Below, in pieces: positions 13,101-36,267 of a DNA stretch of 64,000 bases. Source of the DNA: Setophaga petechia (taxonomy: Eukaryota; Chordata; Aves; Passeriformes; Parulidae); NCBI GenBank assembly GCA_024362935.1, contig JANCRA010000025.1:14224936-14288935 (forward strand), read 5' to 3'. Numbering within the stretch: the first letter of the stretch is position 1; each line of letters starts with the position of its first letter. The position numbers and the translations under genes were made by a program. A model generated the notes under the pieces. It made no database searches. It was not told the DNA's origin and saw only the letters and a program-made list of their open reading frames with translations.

Positions 13101-16100
13101 TCTTGAGCCTTTGCTTTACCCTCATCCATTTCTTTTCATTCAGATATATTGGAACACCATAAATACAACTGAAATTACAAATCAAATAAGCCCTCTGTCA
13201 GGTAGGAAAGACAATGACATTTTCCTCTCTGTTCCCTGGCTACATCTGCTGAAGGATGGTGGCAGCGGGAGACAGGAGAGCTACAGCCTAAAGTTCACTT
13301 TGAGAAGCTAAAAATATTATAAATACAACTTATCCCATCCACAGCATAGTTCCAAAATATATTAATTACAGCTTAGTAGCTTTTCTGCCATGTTTCAAGC
13401 AAGTTCTTTCAGGCTGTCCACACTGAGTCATTCTTTGGAATGAAACTTTTTGGATCTAACATTAAATGAGAAATTATTTCAGATTTGGTAATACAGACTG
13501 GGTTTTCAACTTCCTCCTTGAACAGGCATCTGGAACAAAAATGTGTCTAGAAAATTTTGGCCTGCCTTTTGAGTCTGCCTGGGCTCAGGCTGCTCCCAAA
13601 GCTGAAAACCTCACTGGGAAAGAAGGGCTGGACTCCTCACAGGCTGCCCTTCCCCCAGTGCCAAGAAATAACCACGTATGTCTAAGGCTACATAAACTAA
13701 TTAGACATCTAATCCTACCTTTGTCTGCACCTGGCATTGCCAAGAAAGACGAGAAGGAGCAGCAAGGAAGGGAGGTAAAGAAGGCAAGAGAACATCAGCT
13801 CGTTAAGGAAATAGGGCCAGTGCACTGCTTGAGACATTAATCCTACACACAGTGTAAGCACTCCTCTCAAACAGGTAAGACCCTGAAATAGCACACAGAT
13901 CTTCCAGAGGATGGCAGAAATCCTCCCAGGAGAAAGGTGCTGTACATTCATTGGCTACGTTAAAAAAAAAAAAAAACCTCACATGCCGTTCATAAAAGAG
14001 CAATTAGCAGTTAATTACTGTATCAAGTTCAGGAGCACAAACAGCAAGCAGGGGAGTTCTGCCCACCACAGCCAGAGGGGCACGCAGGGAGTGCTCTGGG
14101 TGAAACACAAGACACAAAGGTTGCACCAGCGTCGGTTCCTTCCCTGGGGATTTCTCCTGAGGCTCAGGCACTGCCACCACGGCAGCTTTCCTACAGCAGC
14201 CTCACATCACAGCTTTGTGAGCACCACCAGACCTGGCCAGGCAACAGCCGGGACCAGAAGACTGAGATGGAAAAGAGTTTGTTAACTTCTGCAGTATATT
14301 CTGAAATGTCTAATTCAAGATGCAGAAGATGCCTTGGCTGCTTGTAGAGGTAATTAACACAGATCACAGTAAATGTGCATTCAGAATGAGGGACAGACGA
14401 GGGACAGACACTGTGAAAAGAAATACTGACGTGTCAGGAAGTTAGGTCAAAAATGAGAAAGAACCATTTTCTCAAATCACCTTGTTTGCCTTGTGCTACA
14501 AATAGCTCCAGGATTCACACTGTCAAGCCTTTCTCCCAGCCATGAGAGCACAAGGCTTGCTTTTGAAAAAAGAGGAAAGGTGGAGACTAATGGATGAGAG
14601 TTGATTTTGGCAAGCTGGGCCTTGAGAAGTGGTATTAACTGTTAGAGGGATCGTGACTCCAAAGTGATGAGCAAAGAGATGCTGTGCTAGGCAAAACAGG
14701 GTGTAATTGACCCACAGTGATGACAGGCTTCAGTATTTTCAGTATTTTCTCACAGATAATAACTAGCTGAAGAAAAGAAGATGCCTTAGGCCTCTAACCA
14801 AATTGGTCACCTTACAGCTATGAAATGCCCCACCCAGCACTAATTATGACTGTTATAACAGTAACAATTAAATTGAAGTAACTGCTGCTATTCTTTGACA
14901 GCAGCCTTGCCAAGGCGAGTATTTTGTTTGATTATGAAGCAAAGAATGGGACTTAACTTAAAATTGCCCTTTGTTTCGGAAAGCTTTTGCTATTATGTGA
15001 GTAAAACTCAAGTTTTGACAAGTTGTGAACACAACCCTGTGTTCCCAGTTTCCCAATTTCCAGCGTTTACACCTCATGCAGTGTTTGTGCATCTGTGCTG
15101 AAGGTTGAAACAGAGACTGGATCTTCTGTTTTATGTGATGCCCCCCAGCTGGACTGTGGCTGTGGCTGCCCCATTGTTGCCTTTTCTGCCTTCTACCATC
15201 CTCACCCGCTGTTTACATAGGTTTGGATATAGCCAAAAAAATCAGACATCAGTGCATTTAAACACACTGACTGGGAAAATCAGCAGATGGGCTCAAAATC
15301 AGGTGAGTCTCCTCTAAACAGTTCTATTTTTGAAACAAACCCCAGTTTGATGCTGTGCCACAATGCTGGGTGAGATAAGGAAGCATCACCAGGGGCCATC
15401 TGTTCCAAGCACAGCCGGAGAGCGTTCACCTTCCCCCAGCCCTGGGCTCTGCAGACTGCCTGCCAGCAGCCAGGGAAGCCCTGAATCTGGGCTAATTGAG
15501 GGGATCTGCAGCCAGCCAGCTTCATATTTAATGGGGATTTACTGCTGATGGAAATTACAAGCGAATTACAGATTCCAGCACGTCATGGTCTCGCCAGAGT
15601 CAAACAAAAGCACGTGGTGATAAGAACAGAGTGCTGCACACTGGGACCTGAGGTCTCCATGGACCTCACTGCTTTGTTAAAGCATTGCTGATAAGCTGTG
15701 AGGCACTACAGAGCTCAATATCTTTCCTAGGGACTATGCTTTCCTCAGTTGTGTTTATAATGCCATTTATAATTTCCAGTTCTCCTGTTTGTTTTTATAG
15801 GAGTGTAGGAGGGTTTCTTTCTCTTCAAATCAAATCATAGGGCCTCACCATTTCTAGCTCAAAGTCTCCCTAATGCTGCTAATCTCCTATTAACAGCCTA
15901 CTGACACAGAAAGAGACAACAGAAAAAGACTGATTGCCAGCCCTCTGGCCCTGTGACCGTGTGCTGGTCAGATCTGGATTAATATCTGAGGCGATTTACC
16001 TCAGGAGGCCTTGCCACAGGTGCCTGTAACTCTAAACTCTCCTCCAGCTGCCTGGCAGGAGAGGGAGGAGGGGAACCAGTAAATCCACAGATGATGCACA

Positions 16101-17400
16101 CACAAACAAGGCCCTGCTGAAAATCATTTTTCTTCTCCTATACAAAATCAGGATGACTGCAGGGAAAAAAAATCCTTGACTTTTTACAAAAGGCAGCGAG
16201 CTGGGCATGGGCATTCCATCCAGGACACAAAACCCACTGTGGTACTCCCTCATACCACCTGTCACTGACAGCAAGTTCATTTAGCTTTTCTGGTCAGTAG
16301 AAATTGTTATCCAGGAGCACAGGCAAACACCCTGCTTCCCTCCCATGCCTGTGTAGTAGGATAGATCGCCCTGCTGTGTAGCTGGGACCCTTTCAGCTTT
16401 AAGAAAATTTAAGCAGCTCCCATTCAAGGAAAGATGGAAAAACAGCATCATTCCTATTTGGCAACAAGTATCCATGTGACAGTTCGGTTCAGCAGCCCGA
16501 GCAGCCTCAGGCTCCTCTCCCGGGCTGGACTGCACCTCCTCCTACATTTGCTGTGCTGCTCCATGACCCTACATAGCAGGAGGAGGGTGCTGGCAGGATG
16601 GGTGCAGCTGACCAGCTGCACTTGACGTCAGCCAGCAGCACAGTGTCCGCACACAGAGCATCTGAGCTGCACCAGGAGTCTGCCTGACTGCCAGCCAGGG
16701 AAACACGGGCAGGAGCTGCTGCTGGCCAGGCCCGGGTCAGCCGCCGAGGATGCACACATGCCCGACAACGGAGCTCGAGCATCCCTCATCTCCACGGAGA
16801 TGATTGTGTTTCAGAATGATTTCATTTCGCTTGTTAACAAATTGCCGGTGAAATAGGTAATTGTTCCTGGCCTGAAGTTAAACAATCCTGTTACTGAGTG
16901 TTATTTGCAGGTCAGAGAGCTGCAAGAGGTTTGGCCTTCGAGGCACCACACTGTCCCCTCTAGGAAGAGGGGTGAAGTACAAAAACATTCCACCATGCCT
17001 TACAGAGAAATTAATTTGACCTATAAACATTGGTGTTACAAGGGTGCTTGTCCACCTTGGCTTCTTACACAAACACACGCTGCAGCTCATAAGGAGCTGC
17101 CGTTCAGAGCAACTCCCACCTCCCCTGACCCTTCCCGGGTTTAACATAACTGCATCAGTGTTGCAGCTCTGTCTTTCCATAGGCCTCCATTCATCAGGTG
17201 CATCTGCAGGGAAACAGGATCTGATTGTTCGCTGCTCGCCCCCCCCGCCTGAAACAACAGCCCCGTTCCAAAAGCTGCCTCTGTGACAGCAACACCTACT
17301 GCAAATACCACCAGAGCAATGCTGGGCTGCCCTCCTAAGGGACACAACACTGCTGGCTGCTCCCTGTGAAAGAAATCCTTCAACAGCATCCTTGCGTGAC
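4140..17400. other. Intergenic, no gene recognised
   Basis: Thirteen kilobases without any exon I can assign. The open frames here are short, have no family resemblance and show no paired splice sites. Content includes short simple repeats, for example GT-rich near 6,825, GTTT near 7,965 and A runs near 5,330 and 13,960. There is a 30-bp local duplication around 9,555-9,610 and an A/C-only tract at 11.2 kb. In human the neighbour on this side of PEX26 is MICAL3, but none of its coding exons is visible here. Confidence 0.55.
11205..11373. repeat. A/C-only low-complexity tract
   Basis: Roughly 165 bases made almost entirely of A and C (CAAA, AACCC and similar words), with G nearly absent. Hydrophobic open frames read from the opposite strand (Leu/Phe/Gly/Val-rich) are artefacts of this composition. 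Confidence 0.8.
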
Positions 17401-17410
17401 ACAAACTTAC

Positions 17411-17540
17411 CTTGTTTTTGTGCCGTCTCACTCCTTTTCTGAGTCTCAGTGAGGAGCATCCAGCCAGTGTGAGTCTTTTTCAAACTTGATTCCTTATCCA
17501 TATTTGGGAATTTGTGCTGGGCACTAGCTGGTACGAGGCA
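17411..17540 (-). other. Candidate first exon, minus strand
   Basis: On the minus strand, about 50 bases downstream of a ZNF143-type element, there is an ATG at 17501-17499 in good context (A at -3, G at +4). It opens a frame beginning MDKESSLKKTHTGW. After 30 codons and one base comes a near-perfect donor, CAAG|GTAAGT, with the exon edge at 17411. The frame continues beyond the donor, which makes it look like a long ORF. I do not recognise the peptide. By human synteny the leftward gene should be MICAL3, so this may be a leader exon of that gene or of an unannotated transcript. Confidence 0.4.
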
Positions 17541-17549
17541 CGTTCTTCC

Positions 17550-17578
17550 CACAGTGCACTTTGGGACTTGTAGTTCCC
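17550..17578 (-). promoter_or_regulatory. ZNF143/THAP11-type (SBS) promoter element
   Basis: Read on the minus strand, the core ACTACAAGTCCC is followed by AAAGTGCACTGTG. It therefore matches the long SBS consensus (ACTACAnnTCCCAnnRTGCAYYG) through both halves, not just the core. In vertebrates such sites mark active promoters close to a start site. The orientation and the exon-like sequence to the left suggest leftward transcription. Confidence 0.65.
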
Positions 17579-18149
17579 AAAAAGGAATGTTGTTTTCCAA
17601 ATTGCAAGCGCCGAGCAACAGGAACAGAAATCTGAAACGCCTTTACTTCTGCCTTTGCTTGCTGCTGGGCCTTTCCTTTCACGTTTTCTGTGCAGTAGTT
17701 TCATCTTAATCCTCCAGGAATCTCTTCCACAGTAAGGGGCGGTGTGCCAACCCCTTGGATGCACCACAGTGTAAAAGCTGCTACTGCAGAGTGCTCCTGC
17801 TGCGGCCCAGAGCGGCAGGTACATGGTCCTGCCTCCTGGAAACAGCTTCCTAGAAAAAGAGAGCTCTGATCAAGTTTTTAATCGTATTCGCCACACTGAG
17901 ATGGCATAGAAAATCCCCTTTGTAAGATATGTTTCACTCTTTAGCATGTTTTGTATTAGCCCGTTTGATTTTTTAATTACATAATCATAGTAGGGGGACA
18001 GATAAATGTGTCAGTTGTTTAAAAAGGTTACGGGATAAATCAATCCTGTCTCTCCTGTAGAGATCCATTTTTGAAGAGCGTTTGCACTGACTGCGGTAAT
18101 TACCTTGTAACCAAGACACCCTGTTGTTTTTAAATAACAACCAAAGGAG

Positions 18150-19000
18150 AACGCGAACCGCTGCCTGCCGGGTGCTGCCGGAGACGCTGTCATTACACCC
18201 GAACTGCATTAACAGCGTGATGTGTTCAGAACTGCGGGCACGGGGAGCCGGAGGAGAAGTGCCCGGAGGAAGAGGCGGCCGGGAGCGGAGAGCATCCATC
18301 ACCCGCCCGCTCTCCCGTTAGCATCGCCTCTGGCCGGGGCGAGGAGAGCTAGGACACCCTCGGGGCTGGGATACTGTCGGGGCTGGGACACTGTCGGGGC
18401 TGGGACACTCTTGGGGCTGGGACACTGTCGGGGCTGGGACACTGTCGAGGCTGGGACACTTTCGGGGCTGGAACGCTCTGGGGGTAGGAATACTCTCGGG
18501 GACTCGGACACTGTCGGGGCTGGGACACTCTTGGGGCTGGGACACTCTCGAGGCTGGGACACTCTGGGAGGCTCGGACACTCTCGGGAGCTAGGACACTG
18601 TTGGGGGCTGGGACACTGTCGGGGCTGGGACACTCTCGGATGGCTGGGACACTCATGGGGCTGGGACACTGTCGGGGCTGGGACACTCTGGGAAGCTCGG
18701 ACACTCTCGGGGGCTCGGACACTGTCGGGGGCTCGGACATTGTCGGGGCTGGGACACTGTCGGGGCTGGGACACTGTCGGGGCTCGGACACTCTCGGCGC
18801 TGGGACACTGTCGGGGCTGGGACACTGTCGGGGCTGGGCTGACGCCCGGCGGCCGCGGGCAGAACAGCTGAGGCGGGATGTTCCCTCGGCCCCTTTCCCT
18901 GGGCAGCCACACGAGGGAGGAGATGAAGGGAGCGCGTTTTGGCAGGGATGGGCACCGATCTCCGTCCCGGAGATGCGGCCGCAGCCGCTCGGAGCGGCCC
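18150..19000. other. CpG-rich upstream region of PEX26
   Basis: GC and CpG content rise sharply here relative to the preceding 18 kb and remain high through PEX26 exon 1. The segment includes the 17-bp minisatellite. Before and after the minisatellite there is unique CpG-rich sequence. It could belong to a broad PEX26 or bidirectional promoter. No exon is assigned. Confidence 0.5.
18345..18845 (+). repeat. 17-bp G-rich minisatellite
   Basis: Nearly 30 tandem copies of a 17-base unit, GGGGCTGGGACACTGTC, with small variants such as CTC for GTC and CTCGGACAC for CTGGGACAC. Seventeen is not a multiple of three, so open frames through it on both strands give a protein-like repeat, which is an artefact. 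The regularly spaced GGGG and GGG runs give quadruplex potential on the + strand. It lies about 0.85 kb upstream of the PEX26 start codon. Confidence 0.92.
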
Positions 19001-19043
19001 CCGAGTGCCTGCTTGTCACTGCTGATCCCCGCAGAGTGACAGC

Positions 19044-19466
19044 AGGGGAAGGGACCACAGTGGGTCATCCTCCCTGCTCAGTCAGGGCATTGCAGAGCAC
19101 ACGGCACGGGAATGCGTCCAGGCGATTCTGGAATATCTCCGTAAAGGGAGACCCCACACTTTCCCTGGGCAATCTGTTCCAGTGCACGGGCACCGCACAG
19201 TAAAGAAGTTCTTCGCTCTGTCCGGGTGGAACTTGTTGTGCATCAGTTTCTGCCCGTTGCCCCTTATCCTATTGCTCGGTACCGCACAGCAGAGCCTGCC
19301 TTTATTTTAACACTTCCCTTTAGGTATCTATACACATTAAAGAGGTGTATTTATACACATTAAAGAGGTCCCCTCTTAGTCATCTCTTCCCAAGGCTGCA
19401 CAGACCCAGCTCCCTCATCCTTTCCCGGTAAGAGACGCTCCAACCCCTCAGCATCCCCGTTGCCCT
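19044..19466 (-). mobile_element. CR1 LINE 3' fragment
   Basis: Matches the reverse-complement form of the avian CR1 3' region. Landmarks in order are GGGAAGGGACC, GAATATCTCC, GTTCCAGTGC, CAGTAAAGAAGTTCTTC, GCCCGTTGCCCCTTATCC, CCCTTTAGGTATCTAT and the closing CAGCATCCCCGTTGCCCTCC. A local duplication of about 23 bases containing TATACACATTAAAGAGG occurs near 19,325-19,370. The element ends roughly 15 bases before the PEX26 ZNF143-type core site. Confidence 0.9.
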
Positions 19467-19478
19467 CCTGCAGCCATG

Positions 19479-19490
19479 ACTACACGTCCC
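19479..19490 (+). promoter_or_regulatory. ZNF143-type core site, PEX26 promoter
   Basis: ACTACACGTCCC matches the ACTACAnnTCCC core and is followed by dense CpG sequence. It sits 185 bases upstream of the PEX26 ATG, between the CR1 remnant and exon 1, so it is the best candidate for the core promoter. Only the core half of the motif is clear. Confidence 0.5.
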
Positions 19491-19674
19491 GGCGGCCCGC
19501 GGGGCCGGGGATGCTCTCCGGGCCGGCCCTTCCGCTGCCGGGCGCCTCCATCCCGGCTTTCCGGTGCCTGACCGAGCCGAGCGGAGCTGGGCCCCGGCGG
19601 GGGCCGTGGCGGCGCTGGAGCCGGAACCGGAGCCGGGGCCCTGCGGGGCCGGGGAGAGCCCTCCCGCCGGCGCC

Positions 19675-22360
<2,686 letters not shown>

Positions 22361-24650
22361 GTGTCTGCCTCCACTCCAAGTGTCACCTTCTCTTGGCCAT
22401 GTTCAAATCTGAGCTGTGGACTCCTGGAGTTTCTTCAGACAGGGAATGGTGGTGTATGAATTTCGAAGCCACAGCGAGTATTCCTGGCATTTTGCTTGGT
22501 CCTGTCCAGCACTAGGGTACAGCCACTCCTTCCATACCTACAACTGAATGAATCTAAGAATCCTCCTTTTCAAACACTTTGCTTTGGATGTGTCTCTTGA
22601 GTGAGGGTTGTGTAGCCAGCTATGAACTATGGAAGAAGTTCTCATCCTTGCAAATGCTGAGCAGTTCTCTGAACAAGTGCAATTCCTGGAGGACCAGTGA
22701 TTAGGGGAATATTCTGTTTTGCCTGAAGACATCTGAAGAACCCAGTTCCTGCAGCATGGGATTTAGGACAAGCACACACTGGAGAAATGAAAGCCTATTG
22801 CATTTTGAAAGCCATGGTTTCTCTTGTGACTGATGCCTCTTTGGACAGGCACACTGGATTTTAACATATTTAAGCCAGGAGGATGAGGGGGTGGGCCACA
22901 AAGACTCTGTTGTATTGTATCTACTCTTCTTAAATGCAAATTACAGCACTCAGTGCTTGCCTGATGCATAGTCATTCCTAGAAGCACTTGGTGGTGGTGG
23001 TAAGGAAATAGACTTATTTTTTTAAGTTATATTCTATGTTATTGTCTAGTTGAACAACGGAAGTTGTTGCTTTGTTTTGCCCTTTCCCTACTTCTGGCTT
23101 TGTTTATGTAGATGTCAAAAAGTCTCTCTGTCTATCTAGAATTGCTCCCCAAGTTCCCAGTACCCAAAGTCCTGGGTTAGATGGGAGTCATGTGGCAATG
23201 CTCTGTCATTCAGAACAAAGGGGTTTTTTTAATAGAAAGAGATACTTCTCTGACATCACAAAACCTTCCCCAGATCAGTGGCAAGAAAGTTGTACACCTG
23301 CAGCTCTGTCATTAGACCAACTCCATTTCTGACCACTTGGGGCAGAAATTGGAGGTTTGGGGTGATCAATTAATTTCTCCTCCATCCATTCATCCATCAT
23401 CAATTGACAAAAGGTAAATTCCAAGGAGGGAGCACTGATCTAACAAAATAATGCTTTTAAACTGTTGTGTGCTGGAGGGGACAAGTTAAGAGTGAGAAGC
23501 CAGGGACAAATTTGCCTCTGTCACGCCAGCACCTGTGCCAAAAGGGTGTAAACTCACTGATGTCAGCCCAAACTACAAAATGTTGTCAGAGCAGCCTTTT
23601 TGGTGGGAGCACCCCAAAGCCATGAGAGTCAGCCAGTGTAGATCCCAGTGTGGTGTCTTGCAGCAGTAGTGCCCTTTGTCTTTAGCAATAACCATTCTCC
23701 AAGGTGGTGGCTGTTGCTATTTTCTTCACAAGGGGTGTTGGCACCCTCAGACTGTTGCTTTGCTCCCTGCTGGGCACTTTGCAAACAGTCTCATCTTCAC
23801 TACTAAAAACAGTTGTCTGTTTCATCTTAAATTATCCCAAAAAGAGCTATACCCCAGCATTATTGTCAGACAAACTCAGGTTATTTGTGAGTGTAATAAT
23901 GACCTTGCCTAGTTGTCTCAAGAGATTTTAAAACCCAAACCAATCCCATATGCCTCCCCAAAGTTTTTGTCTCTGCCAGGACTCTACACCAGGTTAAGCA
24001 GCACATAGCTTTTCCATATTAAAAAGTAATTTTTTATATACTCTGCACCCAGGGAAGAGCAGCCTTTGATATTGCTAAATGGTTCCTGTAATCCAGCTGT
24101 AAGTGTAGTTACAACACTGCAACCAGCACTTGATGTGAAATCAGATAGAATGAAACACAGAAGCTGTGTCTGGAGTTGAGCTCTTCCAAGAAATGACCAG
24201 GATCAGTTCTCTGCCCCCCTGCTTTGCAAGGCCTCAGGTTGAATCCTTTGTAAGCCAGTTGATGAAAACTCTGAAGTCAGGTCAAATTCTGATCAAAGTG
24301 ACTGTTAGGTAATGCATACTTTGTGCTGTAGTCTTCTGGCATCATTTTTAGGTGGATGGCAGAGATGCTGTTCTGGAGGTTGGTTTGGACCAGTGGTTTC
24401 AGCAGACCATACATTGTTCTTAGAATGCTGTTAAGTGTCATTTACCAAGACTTTTAACATTCAACTTTATTTTAAGTGTAGGTTGGTAACCTTGACTTTG
24501 AGTACTACTGATTTAGAATTTATATTGTTTTTAATTCATCATGAGAGAGCAAGAAGGCAGAAATAAGCTATCAGGGGTTTTTTGCACTTAATACTAAAAC
24601 TGCAGTATCTAATTTTTATAATAAAGTGACTACTGATTTACCTCTGTAGA
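22361..24650 (+). other. PEX26: Probable PEX26 3' UTR
   Basis: There is no other gene signal between the PEX26 stop and the first well-placed poly(A) signal at 24620. A 3' UTR of about 2.3 kb is therefore inferred from signal spacing only. There are no recognised repeats in it. Confidence 0.4.
24620..24625 (+). terminator. AATAAA poly(A) signal, likely PEX26
   Basis: AATAAA followed 25-45 bases later by GT-rich sequence (GTTGTTTGTGCTGTG), the layout of a working cleavage site. Further AATAAA copies at 24878-24883 and 24984-24989 are alternatives. The last is also followed by TTGTCTGTTT. Confidence 0.5.
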
Positions 24651-24989
24651 GTTGTTTGTGCTGTGATTTGAGTACGTGAAAAAAAAGGGTTTATTGTATT
24701 GATACACTACAAAGTATATCACAGTTTTCAATAATTGTTTCACATTGTTTCATAGTTTCAGCATGTTTGAATTAAGTAGAGAATGTCTTCAGTGTGAATC
24801 TGATGAGATCTAATCCACTGATGATGCTGGCAGAGTGTAAGTCTGCATTTTGGCATGGCCAAGAGCAATACTACCAGAATAAAGTACCTGGTATTCATCA
24901 TTATTAGATGAATGTATCTTTATATTAGAACTAACTACAGTTCTGACCTTGCTGTATTAGGGGAGAAAACCCTACAAATGAAAAATAAA

Positions 24990-27000
24990 ACTACATAGCA
25001 CAGTTGTCTGTTTCAGGGATAATGCCTGAAAACCAGTATTTTATCAGTGTTATACAGGTACTTAATTACTAGACTTGGGAAGTTCAGAAATCCTGAAATG
25101 AAATGCTGCTGGTTCTCCCAGCAGGTGGCAACAAACCAACAGAAAACAATTACACAGGGAACACAGGGAAAGTGTTTAAATCTTCATTCACTTTCTGAGG
25201 AAGGTATTAAAATGAGTGGGAAATGCAAAGACTTACACATCCCAGATTAAAAGGAAAAGAGGATTTTGTGTGATCACCCAAGAACTTCCTAAGAGTGCAC
25301 TGTTTTGTAAAGTGGCATCATAATGTTCTAAAATAATCCATGATTCTGACACTGCTGGTGAGTCATTTAGGTAATGAGCCTGTAGGGAGGGGGTGATGTA
25401 CATCCTGTAGAGGAGAAAAAGCATTCAAACTCTCCTTCTCTGGCCTCTTGATGTATTTCAATCTCCAGCATATTGAGTTGGGCGAAGAAGGAGAAATCAC
25501 ATCATATTCAGCCAGTGATGGAGCCCTGCAGTCCTGGTTGTACTGAACACCTGCCTGCCCATGGGAAGTGTGAATCCACTCCTTGGTTTGCTTTGTTTGT
25601 GTGCACAGATTTTGTTTTGTGTGTTAAACTATACCTCAACCCACAGGTTCTCTCTGAGTCTTCTGATTCAGTGCTCAGTTGCCAACTGGGGTTAAACCAG
25701 TAGAGCAGTACTTCTGAGTTCTAGATTATTCAAAAATGCCATTTTCAGAGATGTATCTGTCCTTAATTAGAGAAAAAGGTTTAGGTTTCATATGGCAGAG
25801 TTTCTGCCCACAGAGGTTGAATGCCAGCATCCATCATGACTGACTTTCCAAGAATCCAGGTCCAGGCCATATCTGCCTCATGTCTCTATGCCTCCCACTG
25901 GCAGAGAAAATGCCACAAAGCACTGTTGCAAATAATTTAATAATTCACAGACCTCTTTTAAATTTTGTCACTGCTGGATCTTTCACATTGACTCAAATGG
26001 TTTTGGGCAGTGGACTGCTCAAAGTATTTGCTGTGAGACTTTTTCCTGGTTCTCTGAAGCTGTGAGCATTAACATTTCAGATTGTCCAGAGCACCAGAGC
26101 TTGTCTGGAATGTTACCACTTGCACTAGAAGAAAAACACTAGAGCAACCTATTCCTTAGTCTCAAAGCAATGGTCTGATGGTTTTCTGAAGAACTCCAAG
26201 ATTCAGCTTAAGCAAGACAGCAGGTGGAAATTATAATGGAAATTCTTTGTTAAAAAACAATTACGGCTCCAGAAGTTGGCTCTGTAGCTTTTCCTAGCCA
26301 AAATCAAAGAGTAATGATTTGGAGGTTTATGTAAAGAACAGCAAAATGAAGACTATACCAAAGCAAGTTTAAAAAAACAGTATGAGTTAGTTCTCACTGT
26401 TAAAATGTAGGTGTTAAAGAAGATACTTCTATGCTGGTTGCCAACAGTGGCAGAACAATCTATTGATATCATCATGACAGAGTAGACTAACCTACATTTT
26501 TAGGAATTGTCTATTTAATGTCTGCTGATTAAACATCATCATAAACAGTTCATTTCTAAAGTGAGGGAATACATGATACAGATTAAAGCTATTAAGTTTG
26601 CCTTCTTCTTTGTTACTTAAGGGTTGCAACCATGAGGATTTCTCTACTGAGAGAAGCTGCTGCTTTCCAGTGGTGAGCTAGTGCAGAAGGAGCAAAGTGG
26701 AGGAGGTGACTGCACTAATTTGGTATCAGAATGTTGGGGTGATCTGTCCTGCAATAAACACTGCAATAAGAATCAAATTTCTTTCTGTGTTTGGGCGGAG
26801 AAGTGAGAGTCTGTACTGAACGCTATCCCATACTGCTGACAGCCTGGATGATTGCACATGGAAAGAGAAGTAATAGAAGTAAATTGAGATGTTAATAAAG
26901 AAGCCAGGAGATAATTTAAAAGCGATAGTAGTGCACGCTTAAGAATGGTTGTTATATTTACTTTCCAGATCTCTCTTTTTGTTTTTCTTCTATCCTTCTC
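24990..27000. other. Intergenic between PEX26 and TUBA8
   Basis: AT-rich, with no exon, repeat family or promoter motif that I recognise. The TUBA8 5' UTR and promoter must lie somewhere in roughly 26.7-27.4 kb, where CpG and GC rise, but I cannot place the start site. Confidence 0.45.
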
Positions 27001-27429
27001 TTTCCCACTCATTTGCTCTCTTTTGCCTTCTGCACTGGAATTCAGGTGTGATTTTCATCTGCAGAAGTTTGTGCTGGCAGAACAGGGAGCTGGGATGGTG
27101 TATGCGTTGCAGGAGATGTAAAACCCCGAGGTGTGAGAAAGCACAGTGTACAACGTGTTACACGGCCAGGCTCCAAATCAATAAGCATGCCAGCCCTGGC
27201 TGAACTGGGTTTGCAGCCTGGGGTGTCTGTGAGCCCGGGCTCTGTGGGAGGATTTGCCCAGGAGGGTGCTGGAGGCAGCAGGGTGACCTCGTCCTGCGGC
27301 GCTGTGACGCTGAAGCGCAGCAGCAGGTGCTGGGGCTGGGCCCTGGGAGCCTCCTGCCCTGCAGAGCCAGGCTCCTGCACAGACCTGCCAGCAGTGACCC
27401 AAAGGGAGGGAAACACCTCTGGAGGCACC

Positions 27430-36267
<8,838 letters not shown>

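Noticed and set aside
16878..17618. A 246-codon minus-strand open frame
   Set aside because: No family resemblance. It runs across a promoter element and through a strong splice donor, so at most its first 30 or so codons after the ATG at 17501 could be an exon.
18345..18845. Possible CRISPR-like array
   Set aside because: Units are head to tail with no unique spacers, and the window is a bird genome.
18222..19203. Long open frames on both strands with Gly-Trp-Asp-Thr or Pro-Ser-Pro repeats
   Set aside because: They are produced by the 17-bp minisatellite, whose unit length makes all frames periodic.
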